In this document: positions 1 to 7,485 of the stretch, piece by piece
Layout: the number at the start of each line of letters is the position of its first letter
How positions within the stretch are numbered: position 1 is the stretch's first letter
DNA from: Firmicutes bacterium UBA1764
GTDB lineage: Bacteria > Bacillota > Clostridia > Peptostreptococcales > Anaerovoracaceae
Direction of reading: 5' to 3'
DNA length: 13,471 nt
Assembly (NCBI GenBank): GCA_002315535.1
Contig: DCHA01000021.1
Span: 1-13,471, forward strand
The notes under the pieces: generated by a model
The model's database searches: none
Seen by the model: the letters and a program-made list of their open reading frames with translations, nothing else
What the model was told of the DNA's origin: nothing
Position numbers and translations under genes: made by a program

Positions 1-333
1 GACTGGGTTGGCTATTCAACAAGATACGGCGATGCCGCCGGAGACTTCAGTCCCTGCAGTCATTTAACCGTAACTGAAATGAAGCAGATCGGAAGAGTAT
101 TGGGACTTCCTGACGTGCTTGTTGACAAGACTCCTATCGATGGACTTTGCGGAAAGACTGATGAAGAAAATCTCGGATTCACTTATGCCGAGCTTGATAT
201 ATACATCAGAACAGGCGTAATCAATGATCCTGACAAAAAGGAGAACATTGACAGACGCCATAGGAATAATCTGTTCAAGCTTCAGTTAATGCCGGCCTTT
301 GAGCCTGATGATGGGGATTGGTATGCCAAGTAA
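1..333 (+). CDS. nadE: NAD(+) synthetase, C-terminal part (5' end outside window)
   Basis: NadE catalyses the last step of NAD+ synthesis, the ATP-dependent amidation of nicotinate adenine dinucleotide, in the cytosol. The reading frame is open from base 1 and ends at TAA 331-333, leaving about 110 C-terminal residues. The visible part opens with DWVGYSTRYGDAAGDFSP, the conserved stretch after the ATP-binding core. It continues with KTPIDGLCGKTDEENLGF, the substrate-binding and KTDE region typical of the NH3-dependent, clostridial-type enzyme. It ends with the RRHRNNLFKLQLMPAF tail. Whether a glutaminase domain lies upstream cannot be seen, but the C-terminal layout fits the short ammonia-dependent form. 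The next gene starts inside its last codons, which points to translational coupling with the adenylyltransferase that supplies its substrate. Confidence 0.93.
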   Translation, partial: DWVGYSTRYGDAAGDFSPCSHLTVTEMKQIGRVLGLPDVLVDKTPIDGLCGKTDEENLGFTYAELDIYIRTGVINDPDKKENIDRRHRNNLFKLQLMPAFEPDDGDWYAK

Positions 334-859
334 ATATGATTTAGGTGTAATAGTCGGAAGATTTCAGATTCTTCATAAGGGACATTCTGCTATTATCAGC
401 AGGGCCTTTGAGCTTTGCGAAAATGTTGCAATCTTTGTAGGCTCCTCACAGGAGAGCGGGACATACAAAAATCCGTTTACCTTTGAAGAAAGAAAAGAAT
501 TCTTGCTTGCTGCATTCCCAAATCTTCAGATATATCCGCTTCCGGATATAGGCGTTGGCAACTGTCTGGCATGGGGAGACTACGTAATTGAAAATGTCGT
601 GAAAAGCTGCGGCAAGGCTCCTGATGTTTTTATTTCCGGCAGAGAGGAACGCCGTACTTCATGGTTTGGTGAAAACACTGCAGAGGTATCAATTCCGAAA
701 ACGATAGATATATCTGCGACGAAAATGAAACAGTTTATAATCGATGACGATAGAGAAAGCTGGGATGAATACGTCGAGCCCGCCATCGCAAATCGATACG
801 AATATATGAGGGGAATAATACTAAAATCAAAGGACGTTCTTGAAACAAGAAGTCTTTGA
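323..859 (+). CDS. NMN/NaMN adenylyltransferase (NadM/NadR-like nucleotidyltransferase)
   Basis: This 178-residue cytosolic protein has the nucleotidyltransferase fold of the NadM/NadR NMN adenylyltransferases. It is predicted to join nicotinate (or nicotinamide) mononucleotide and ATP into the dinucleotide. Near the N-terminus are GRFQ (12-15) and the catalytic HxGH signature HKGH (18-21). In the middle is the NPFTFEERKEF segment that follows the GSSQ loop. The late ATP-binding signature ISATKMK (130-136) corresponds to ISSTxxR, with Lys in place of the usual Arg. ATG 323 is chosen because GGGGATTGGT lies just upstream and the GRFQ block then sits at the usual distance from the N-terminus; an in-frame ATG at 311 is possible. 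The start overlaps nadE by 11 bases. There is no Nudix or kinase domain. With nadE before it and pncB after it, NaMN is the likely substrate, but NMN use cannot be excluded. Confidence 0.83.
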   Translation: MPSKYDLGVIVGRFQILHKGHSAIISRAFELCENVAIFVGSSQESGTYKNPFTFEERKEFLLAAFPNLQIYPLPDIGVGNCLAWGDYVIENVVKSCGKAPDVFISGREERRTSWFGENTAEVSIPKTIDISATKMKQFIIDDDRESWDEYVEPAIANRYEYMRGIILKSKDVLETRSL

Positions 860-893
860 TCTCCGGAGTCTCCGGAAGTGAAAGGAGCTTATT

Positions 894-2099
894 ATGAAGC
901 TTGATCCAATTGTAATATCTTTACTTGATACAGATCTGTATAAATTTAATATGGACCAGGTCATCTTCCATGGCCATACAAATCTGACAGCAGAATACAG
1001 GTTTAAGTGCAGAAATGAGGGCATTGTTTTTACACAGGAAATGCTCGATGAAATCAATGAACAGATTGATTATCTTTGCAGCCTGCGCTTTAGAAAGGAT
1101 GAGCTTGACTATCTGCGCTCAATTCGTTTTATCAAGGATGACTATGTTGAGTTCTTAAGGCTCTGGCATCCGATAAGGGATTATGTGCATACAGATCTTG
1201 ATGCGGAGGGACACCTCAGCATCGTCGTTAAGGGTCCTATGTTTTCTGCAATGCAGTTTGAAATATATCTTCTTGAAATCGTCAATGAAGTATATTTCCG
1301 CATGCAATACAATTACGAGGAGCTGAGAGAATCTGCGGAAAGAAAGCTTGACGCAAAGATCGAAGCATTCAATAGCGGTAAATATAATTTCAAGTTTGCT
1401 GAGTTCGGTTGCCGCAGAAGACTTTCAAGAGAGTGGCAGGAGCAGGTTATTAAACGCCTTGCGAACGAAACAAACAGCTGCGTAGGTACATCATGTGTTT
1501 ACTATGCGAGAAAATTCAACCTGACACCGATTGGTACCTATGCACATGAATTCGTTCAGATGTACCAGGGTATTGATTCCATTCCACTCGCTTATACAAA
1601 CTACTATGCAATGAAGGATTGGTACAGAGAATATAACGGCGATAACGGTACCGCGCTTTCAGATACTCTTACTACTGATCTCTTCCTTATGGACTTTACT
1701 CGCTCAATGGTAAACAACTATTCCGGTGTTCGCCACGACAGCGGAGATCCATATGCATGGGGTGAAAAGATCATTGACCATTACAAGAAGTTTGGTGTTG
1801 ATCCTCTTACAAAGCAGCTTCTGTTCTCAGACAGCTTGAACTTTGATAAGGCCGAGGATCTTTATCAGTACTTTAAGGATAGAGTAAAGGTTACATTTGG
1901 TATTGGAACCTTCTGCTCCAATGATACCGATGTTGACCCTCTTAACATTGTAATTAAACTTCAGTATGTAAACGGCAGACCGGTAGCAAAGCTTTCCGAT
2001 ACACCAACGAAGGCTATGTGCTCCGATCCGGATTACCTTGAATATTTAAAGCGCTCTGTTGCATTCAGACTCGAGCGCGAAAAGGACGCACGCAGATAA
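894..2099 (+). CDS. pncB: Nicotinate phosphoribosyltransferase
   Basis: PncB makes nicotinate mononucleotide from nicotinate and PRPP, the entry step of the Preiss-Handler salvage route in the cytosol. The 401-residue length matches the E. coli-type enzyme (about 400). The N-terminus has SLLDTDLYKFNMDQVIFH, the family's opening signature. TYAHE carries His218, at the place of the histidine that is phosphorylated during ATP-assisted catalysis in the Salmonella enzyme. GVRHDSGDP, LFSDSLNFDKA, FGIGTFCSND and LNIVIKLQYVNGRPVAKLSD are the conserved phosphate- and substrate-binding blocks of the C-terminal half. The start is fixed by AAAGGAG at 881-887, seven bases upstream of ATG 894. The 34-base gap after the adenylyltransferase gene holds no terminator. 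The stop abuts the next ATG directly (TAAATG). Confidence 0.95.
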   Translation: MKLDPIVISLLDTDLYKFNMDQVIFHGHTNLTAEYRFKCRNEGIVFTQEMLDEINEQIDYLCSLRFRKDELDYLRSIRFIKDDYVEFLRLWHPIRDYVHTDLDAEGHLSIVVKGPMFSAMQFEIYLLEIVNEVYFRMQYNYEELRESAERKLDAKIEAFNSGKYNFKFAEFGCRRRLSREWQEQVIKRLANETNSCVGTSCVYYARKFNLTPIGTYAHEFVQMYQGIDSIPLAYTNYYAMKDWYREYNGDNGTALSDTLTTDLFLMDFTRSMVNNYSGVRHDSGDPYAWGEKIIDHYKKFGVDPLTKQLLFSDSLNFDKAEDLYQYFKDRVKVTFGIGTFCSNDTDVDPLNIVIKLQYVNGRPVAKLSDTPTKAMCSDPDYLEYLKRSVAFRLEREKDARR

Positions 2100-4037
2100 A
2101 TGAGCTTTTTAATTCTGCCTTTATCTATCGCATATTTGGAGCTTGCAATTATTATTATGACTCCGCTGAGCATGAATATTGCAGGCCCTGTTTTATGTGC
2201 TGTAGCTTTTGGCTTGATACTCAACTTAATATGTTTCTTATTAAAGAATAACAAGTGGCTTGTATTTGTATTTGCCGAAGCACTGAGCGTTTTCTTTACT
2301 GTCGAGTATTTCACGAATGCTACTTATTCTGTTTTCATGTCCCCAATGTCTATTATTGCCGGAGCAGGCGGCGTCGCAGCAGAGTTCTCTGATGCGGTAA
2401 TTGATGTAGTAGTCGGGGGCCTGATTAACATTCTCATCTTTCAAGTGCCGAGCATTTTGATACTCATTTTCAATTTAAAGGGAGACCGCTGCATCATAGA
2501 AAGAAAGGATATCGCTGTATTAATCAGCATACTTGCGATAGTCTTTTTCCAGAGCATGGGTATCGAGGCTGTTTATAATTACAACCCGGAGCTTTACACC
2601 TATGCATATAGCTATGACAATGCAGTTAAGAATTTCGGAGTGCTGACAGCAGTAAGGCTCGAGGCAAAGTACCTTATTACGGGTGTCCCGAGCGCCCCGA
2701 TAATTCAGAGCTTGCCGGAGGAAGAAGTTGAGGAGCCCGAGCTTGAGAAGGAATACTCATATAACAGAATTGAATATGATTTTGGTGCATTAAAAGAACT
2801 TGCGCCAAATGAGACCTATAAAAATATGCTTGAGTATGTTCAGGCACAGTCTGCATCAAAGAAGAATGAGTATACCGGGCTGTTTGAGGGTAAGAATCTT
2901 ATCCTGATTTGTGCAGAGAGCTTTAGCACTGAGTTGATAAGAGAGGATATTAATCCGACGCTTTACCGTATGGCAACAAAGGGTATAGTAGTCGAGGATT
3001 ATTATCAGCCCTTCTGGGGCGGAAGCACTACGACAGGGGAGGCTTCGATTCTTCTTGGAAGAATTCCAACTGACGGTGTTAACACCATGCAGGATATTCT
3101 AAAGACGGATAACTCATACACAATAGCAAGCAGGCTCCTTGATGAGGATTATTATACAGCCGCAATTCACCCGGGACATTTCGATTACTACGATCGATAC
3201 ATTACGCATCCATCGCTTGGATTTACAGACTTTTATTCACTTGAGACGGGACTGGACATAAAGAATACATGGCCCGGAGATGACCTTGCAGCAATTGATT
3301 TCAGTTTCGACCTGTATAAGGATAAAGCTCCGTTCTGCATTTACTATATGAGCTACTCCGGACACGGTCTGTACAACTATACCGGAAACGAAATGAGTAT
3401 TAGGAATAAGGATTATATAGAGTCAATGGATCTTCCTTATTCTGAAAAGGTCAGAGCGTATTTCGCCTGCAACTATAACTTCGAGCTTTCATTGAGCAGC
3501 TTAATTGGTAAGCTTGATGAGGCCGGAGAGCTTGAGAATACCGTGATTGTAATCTCAACCGATCATTATCCCTATGCACTCCAAAGGGGCGACGCATGGA
3601 AAAATACTGAAGACTTCTTATCAGAGCTTTATGGCTATGCGTACACCGATGATATGACAAGGGATCATTCATCATTGATTATTTGGTCGCCTTGTTTGGA
3701 GGAGCTTGAAGAGACGATTACAGTATCAGGTCCGAGCTACTCGGTCGATATTCTCCCGACACTTCTTAATCTCTTTGGCATTGACTATGATTCAAGGCTT
3801 TATGTCGGACGTGATTTATTGTCAGAATCCGAGCCTCTTGCGATTTGGATAAACGGATCATGGAAGAGTGATAAGGGCTACTTTAATGCAATTAATCAGA
3901 GCTTTACTACGGCTGAAGGGGAGAACGTTTCTGATGAATATATAAACACGATGAAGCTTGTCGTCGCCGGAAAAATTGATTTTTCCAGAAAACTTACCGC
4001 AAATGATTTCTTTGCCTTTCTGAGGCAAAACATGTAG
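2100..4037 (+). CDS. LTA synthase family protein (sulfatase-fold phosphoglycerol transferase)
   Basis: This 645-residue membrane protein has the size and layout of LtaS, which transfers glycerol phosphate from phosphatidylglycerol onto lipoteichoic acid outside the cell. About five hydrophobic segments fill residues 1-160. A linker with an acidic run (EEEVEEPELEKE) follows, then the extracellular sulfatase-type domain from about residue 265. Its metal and catalytic residues are visible. Glu273 is in LICAESFS, Thr310 in GGSTTTGE aligns with the nucleophilic threonine of the LtaS motif GKTSDSE, a histidine is in YMSYSGHG, and Asp488-His489 are in STDHYPY. ATG 2100 directly follows the pncB stop; AAAGGA at 2081-2086 is the only Shine-Dalgarno-like stretch and is rather far away. 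An in-frame ATG at 2157 would lose the first membrane segment. The polymer it actually makes cannot be told from sequence; other surface phosphoglycerol modifications are possible. Confidence 0.85.
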   Translation: MSFLILPLSIAYLELAIIIMTPLSMNIAGPVLCAVAFGLILNLICFLLKNNKWLVFVFAEALSVFFTVEYFTNATYSVFMSPMSIIAGAGGVAAEFSDAVIDVVVGGLINILIFQVPSILILIFNLKGDRCIIERKDIAVLISILAIVFFQSMGIEAVYNYNPELYTYAYSYDNAVKNFGVLTAVRLEAKYLITGVPSAPIIQSLPEEEVEEPELEKEYSYNRIEYDFGALKELAPNETYKNMLEYVQAQSASKKNEYTGLFEGKNLILICAESFSTELIREDINPTLYRMATKGIVVEDYYQPFWGGSTTTGEASILLGRIPTDGVNTMQDILKTDNSYTIASRLLDEDYYTAAIHPGHFDYYDRYITHPSLGFTDFYSLETGLDIKNTWPGDDLAAIDFSFDLYKDKAPFCIYYMSYSGHGLYNYTGNEMSIRNKDYIESMDLPYSEKVRAYFACNYNFELSLSSLIGKLDEAGELENTVIVISTDHYPYALQRGDAWKNTEDFLSELYGYAYTDDMTRDHSSLIIWSPCLEELEETITVSGPSYSVDILPTLLNLFGIDYDSRLYVGRDLLSESEPLAIWINGSWKSDKGYFNAINQSFTTAEGENVSDEYINTMKLVVAGKIDFSRKLTANDFFAFLRQNM

Positions 4038-4047
4038 GCGGATATGA

Positions 4048-4053
4048 TATAAT
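4048..4053 (+). promoter_or_regulatory. Possible extended -10 promoter element before the solute-binding lipoprotein gene
   Basis: TATAAT is preceded by TGA, giving a full extended -10 (TGnTATAAT) at 4045-4053 in the short gap after the LTA-synthase-like gene. No -35 box matching TTGACA is seen at the right distance. Transcription would begin near 4060, only about two bases before ATG 4062, so a transcript from here would be almost leaderless. The match could be chance in an A/T-rich gap. Confidence 0.35.
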
Positions 4054-4061
4054 AAGAAGTC

Positions 4062-5369
4062 ATGAAAAAAGTATTTTCTTTAATGCTGGTTGTCCTGATG
4101 CTTTTTGGACTTTGCTCCTGCGGGCTTGAGGATATACCGACATTCAACAATTTCATAAGGACAATAAACGGTGATAGTTTAAACGATAATGATCAGGAGT
4201 ATTCTGCTGATCGTATTAAAATCGGGGTTCTTGAGCCGATGACAGGTCAATTTGCAACAGCTGCGGCGGATGAGATTGCGGGAATAAAGCTCGCAAAAAG
4301 CGTTTTTACATCTGTGCTAGGCAAGCAGGTTGAGCTAGTCTATGCAGACAATCAGTCTGACACAGGCGTGGCAGTTGAGGCTGCACAAAGCTTAATCGAT
4401 CAGGGCTGCAAAGTAATAATAGGCAGCTATGGCAATTTGCTTAGTCTTGCCGTTTGCGATACGATTGAGGCCGCAAAGGTTCCGATGATTATTCCAAGCT
4501 GTTCAAACCCTCTGCTGACAACCACAACGGATTTCTGTTTCAGAGTGTGTATCGTAGAAGCCTTCCAGGGCAACAGCGCTGCAAAATATATTATTGAGCA
4601 CTTGCCGACTGTTCTTTACGCTGTGCCAAAGGATGATCCTGATACCGAGGAGGATGAAAGTCAGGAAACTCCGAGGGTTAACTGCTACATATTAAAGAAG
4701 GCTTCGGATGAAAAAGCTTCTGCACAGATAGAGCGATTCCAGGCAAAGATGGAAAGTGTATTCGGAAGCGATGGCTATGTAAGGGTTATCGAATACCCTG
4801 AGGGGACAACTGACTTCTCTCAGTATCTTGAAAAGCTCAGTAATCTCGAGGCTCAGGCAGTATTCTTCCCAAGCACTGCAGCAGATGCAGAGCCTGTATT
4901 ATATCAGGCAAAGGAACTCGGATATGCATTCAGATGGGTTGGAAATTCCGATTGGGCTAATCTCTTTGAAGCATCTGCGGAGGCTGGAAGAGAAAACACT
5001 CTGTACCTGAATAATGTCGCCTATGTAGCTGCATATGATAATGAGGCGGAAGCCGGTAACAACGTGGCTGTAGTATATTCCAATACTGTGAAGACGCGCT
5101 TTACTGACGACGAGCCGAGTGAAAATGTTGCTCTTGGCTTTGATGCATATTTGGTTGCTATTGAAGGATTAAAGCAGGCGGGGCTCGAAGCCTCCGGCGA
5201 TAAGCTTAGAGAGACAATTAATGATATTAGGGAAATGAGTGCCGCAACAGGCAGCATTACATATAACGGCGGAACAGGCGATCCTGTAAAAGACGTTGTA
5301 ATAGAAAAAATAATGAACGGAGAGGTGTCAGCTGATTATATTGCTGCGCCGAAGTTTGAAGAAGAATAG
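4062..5369 (+). CDS. LivK-like solute-binding lipoprotein (ABC transporter type 1 binding-protein fold)
   Basis: This 435-residue protein is predicted to be a surface lipoprotein of the branched-chain amino acid/amide-type solute-binding family. The signal peptide is MKK, then a hydrophobic core, then the lipobox LCSC with the lipidated Cys20. The mature protein begins with an Asp/Asn-rich linker. The type 1 periplasmic-binding fold follows: IKIGVLEPMTGQFA at about residue 53 and the GIKLAKS helix, then VELVYADNQSD, VIIGSYGN and VPMIIPSCSNP. The second lobe carries AVFFPSTAADAEPVLYQAKELG and ALGFDAYLVAIEGLKQAG. An acidic insert (PDTEEDESQETP) lies near residues 192-204. No permease or ATPase gene adjoins it, so it either works with a transporter encoded elsewhere or acts as a sensor; the ligand is unknown. 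The start is set by the signal peptide; only a weak AAGAAG lies before the ATG. Confidence 0.85.
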   Translation: MKKVFSLMLVVLMLFGLCSCGLEDIPTFNNFIRTINGDSLNDNDQEYSADRIKIGVLEPMTGQFATAAADEIAGIKLAKSVFTSVLGKQVELVYADNQSDTGVAVEAAQSLIDQGCKVIIGSYGNLLSLAVCDTIEAAKVPMIIPSCSNPLLTTTTDFCFRVCIVEAFQGNSAAKYIIEHLPTVLYAVPKDDPDTEEDESQETPRVNCYILKKASDEKASAQIERFQAKMESVFGSDGYVRVIEYPEGTTDFSQYLEKLSNLEAQAVFFPSTAADAEPVLYQAKELGYAFRWVGNSDWANLFEASAEAGRENTLYLNNVAYVAAYDNEAEAGNNVAVVYSNTVKTRFTDDEPSENVALGFDAYLVAIEGLKQAGLEASGDKLRETINDIREMSAATGSITYNGGTGDPVKDVVIEKIMNGEVSADYIAAPKFEEE

Positions 5370-5381
5370 GTAGGTAACAAA

Positions 5382-5609
5382 ATGGAACAAAAGATTAAGG
5401 ATGCTTTAGAACAGATTCGTCCCTTCCTTCAGAGAGATGGCGGAGATGTTGAATTCGTAGAATATACCGAAGATAAAATTGTTAAGGTAATGCTTCAGGG
5501 CCACTGCGTAGGTTGCCCTCACGCACAGGCAACAGTTAAGGGCGGCATTGAACAGATATTAAAGGAATTATTTGGTGATGACGTTGCGTCAGTTGAAGCA
5601 GTTAACTAG
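5382..5609 (+). CDS. NifU-like C-terminal domain Fe-S scaffold/carrier protein
   Basis: This 75-residue cytosolic protein consists only of the NifU C-terminal (Nfu) domain, which binds and hands on iron-sulfur clusters, usually as a dimer sharing a [4Fe-4S] cluster. RPFLQRDGGDVEFVE near the N-terminus and the CxxC pair Cys42/Cys45 in GHCVGCPHA are the family's hallmarks. The C-terminal helix GGIEQILKELFGD completes the domain. The length is normal for stand-alone Nfu proteins of Firmicutes. AGGTAGG at 5368-5374 gives a good ribosome binding site seven bases before ATG 5382. It lies 12 bases after the lipoprotein gene, and its 3' end overlaps the next gene. Clients are not shown; the Fe-S-rich Rnf complex encoded further on is one possibility (inference). 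Confidence 0.92.
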   Translation: MEQKIKDALEQIRPFLQRDGGDVEFVEYTEDKIVKVMLQGHCVGCPHAQATVKGGIEQILKELFGDDVASVEAVN

Positions 5610-6942
5610 TTTAATAATACTTATCGCTTTATGCTTTACTCTTACCGCATGCGGCAAGGAGGCTGAGCCTGAGGTTATAGGTACAATTCCTTCTGATAAG
5701 GTAGTTGATGTCAGTATCGCAATTTGTGGTGATGCCATGGCGCATATGCCGCAGGTGCGTGCGGCCGAGACTTCAGAGGGCGTGTACGATTTTAATAACA
5801 ACTATGATTATGTCAAAGACATAATGAGCAAGGCTGACATATGCATGGTTAATTTTGAATGCACCTTCCCGGGCAGCAATTACCAGGGCTATCCTGCATT
5901 CAGAACTCCGGACAGCATGGCTGAGGCTTTGAAAAATGCCGGAGTCGATGTTGGGATTTTCGCCAATAACCATATGAATGACAGCGGTCTTGCCGGAGCT
6001 ATGAGAACCTGTGAGGTTATCGAGGCTGCGGGGATGAGAGTAGTTGGATGCAGACAGTCAACAGATGAGCATCGTTCACTTATTTATCAGCTTGTAAAAG
6101 ATAACGAGGTGATAAATGTCGGCATTGTTGCGTACACATACGAGACATCCAGAAACGATACTAACCGCACAATGAATGGCGGGGCTATGAAATCTGACGC
6201 TGTCAACTATTACAATACATTCAGACAGTATGCGGATAGATCATATCTTGACGCTGATATTCAAAATATTAAAAATGAAATAAGCTGGTGTCAGGAAAGA
6301 TCTGATATTACCATCGTTTACCTGCACTGGGGCGAAGAGTATCAGAGACATTCAAATAAGACTCAGCAATATATCGCACAGTCTCTTGCAGAGCTTAAGC
6401 CGGATGCAATAGTTGCATCACATCCTCATGTAATAGAGGAAATCTCTTATGTAAATGAGGTTCCGGTTTACTACTCAATAGGAAATTATATTTCCAATCA
6501 GAGAGAGGAAACCTTGGATAACCATTATACCGAGCAGGGCCTTATCGCAACTCTTGATTTTACTCTTGTGAAAACTCCTGTTGATGACGGAAAGTATGTA
6601 ATTGACGGAATAAATGTACTTGGTACTCCCGAGGAAGTTGCCGCAGAAGAAGAATATAACAGCAAGTTCATTAAGATGTTTTCCGAAGCGCCGACAAAGG
6701 CTGCTTTAAAATGGGAATCCTGGTCAGACTGGAGTCTTTCAAATTCCAAGGCTACTGCTGTCCCGACCTGGGTAAACAGATATAGCTCAAACGGAAAGAC
6801 AAAGTATCAGATTGTACCGCTCACAGATGGCTTTGAAACAAATGAAAGCCTTGTCAGCGCAGGCTATGTAAACAGGGCAAAGAGCGCACTCGCAGATATT
6901 ACAGAATTACTCGGCGAAGAATTCATTCGCCACAGCTATTAA
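5578..6942 (+). CDS. CapA-family lipoprotein (PGA_cap metallophosphatase-like domain)
   Basis: This protein of about 454 residues belongs to the CapA/poly-gamma-glutamate capsule family, a calcineurin-like metallophosphatase fold anchored to the outer membrane face. The basic N-terminus and hydrophobic core end in the lipobox LTAC with Cys25. The domain shows the metal and active-site motifs in order: CGDAMAHM (Asp52, His56), NFE (Asn92, Glu94), ANNH (Asn130, Asn131, His132), LHWGEEY (His250) and SHPHV (His282, His284). VPVYYSIGNYISNQ follows, as is typical of CapA. No capB or capC genes adjoin it, so capsule synthesis is not implied; many clostridial homologues have no known substrate. The start is ambiguous. 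TTG 5572, GTG 5575 and ATG 5578 lie in a row after AAAGGA at 5561-5566. ATG is chosen, though GTG has the most usual spacing. It overlaps the Nfu gene by 32 bases. Confidence 0.88.
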   Translation: MTLRQLKQLTSLIILIALCFTLTACGKEAEPEVIGTIPSDKVVDVSIAICGDAMAHMPQVRAAETSEGVYDFNNNYDYVKDIMSKADICMVNFECTFPGSNYQGYPAFRTPDSMAEALKNAGVDVGIFANNHMNDSGLAGAMRTCEVIEAAGMRVVGCRQSTDEHRSLIYQLVKDNEVINVGIVAYTYETSRNDTNRTMNGGAMKSDAVNYYNTFRQYADRSYLDADIQNIKNEISWCQERSDITIVYLHWGEEYQRHSNKTQQYIAQSLAELKPDAIVASHPHVIEEISYVNEVPVYYSIGNYISNQREETLDNHYTEQGLIATLDFTLVKTPVDDGKYVIDGINVLGTPEEVAAEEEYNSKFIKMFSEAPTKAALKWESWSDWSLSNSKATAVPTWVNRYSSNGKTKYQIVPLTDGFETNESLVSAGYVNRAKSALADITELLGEEFIRHSY

Positions 6943-6944
6943 TT

Positions 6945-7454
6945 ATGACTTTTGAAATTGCAAAGAAAATTGAAAAGCTTCCCGCAAATGCGAAGGGAAT
7001 TTCTCTCAGATCTATCAAGGCTGATAAGGATGGAGCCCAGATGATTATCGTATCCGATACATACGGGGATATTAAATCCGGAGTTGAGAACTTTCGCATG
7101 ATGACTAATGCAGATATTGCGTTCAGAATGCGCGGCAAATCGATTGATGTCAGTGTAATGCCGTCAGAGGAAATCATCCCCGGAACAACGCCGGAGACTA
7201 CGCTTCGCAGGCATCCTTCGCCGCACAATGCTCTCAGAGCATTGACGGAGTTCGCAGGAACAATCAGCTTTAATTCTGAGGACGCAACTGATGTAATTGA
7301 GTTTTGCAATAAGTATATTCCGATTGACGGATGCGAATTTGTCGAGCTTGATTTAGACCAGAGCAGACTTCGCATCATCATGGAAGCTGGTTCCTTGGAT
7401 CAGGATGCTCTCATGGAAAAGCTTGATCCGTATAATATGGGAATAGTAAAGTAA
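6945..7454 (+). CDS. Unrecognised 169-residue protein, last gene of the operon
   Basis: I do not recognise this family. The protein is predicted to be soluble and cytosolic, with no signal peptide or membrane segment. It is mixed alpha/beta in appearance. Residues 1-70 contain the strand-like runs MIIVSD and IAFRMRGKSIDVSVM. A Pro/Thr/Arg-rich joint follows (IIPGTTPETTLRRHPSPHN, about 78-96). The second half holds RALTEFAGTISF, a helix with one Cys (DVIEFCNKYIP), then CEFVELDLDQSRLRIIM. Two similar strand-helix halves are conceivable but not proven. ATG 6945 comes two bases after the CapA-family stop with no clear Shine-Dalgarno, so translation is probably coupled. An internal ATG at 7041 has GGATGGAG before it and is an alternative start. 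A strong terminator follows at once. Coding is supported by the long intact frame and the tight packing. Confidence 0.7.
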   Translation: MTFEIAKKIEKLPANAKGISLRSIKADKDGAQMIIVSDTYGDIKSGVENFRMMTNADIAFRMRGKSIDVSVMPSEEIIPGTTPETTLRRHPSPHNALRALTEFAGTISFNSEDATDVIEFCNKYIPIDGCEFVELDLDQSRLRIIMEAGSLDQDALMEKLDPYNMGIVK

Positions 7455-7457
7455 TTT

Positions 7458-7485
7458 AAAATGAGCCGCATGCGCGGCTCATTTT
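7458..7485. terminator. Bidirectional intrinsic terminator between converging operons
   Basis: A perfect 12-base-pair stem (7458-7469 with 7474-7485) closes a four-base ATGC loop. Its core is ATGAGCCGC/GCGGCTCAT. On the + strand a T run (7482-7486) follows; on the - strand the A run of the left arm reads as T's. It lies three bases after the stop of the unrecognised gene, and its last base is also the last base of the stop codon of the converging Gx-type gene. It therefore ends transcription from both sides. Confidence 0.9.

Noticed and set aside
861..877. CTCCGGAG and CTCCGGAA close repeats before pncB, a possible hairpin or operator
   Set aside because: The pairing arms leave a loop of one base or only a four-pair stem, there is no T run, and no known operator matches.
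6923..7381. 152-residue open frame on the - strand opposite the unrecognised gene
   Set aside because: It mirrors the + strand gene, has no ribosome binding site or recognisable motif, and would collide with the packed operon.
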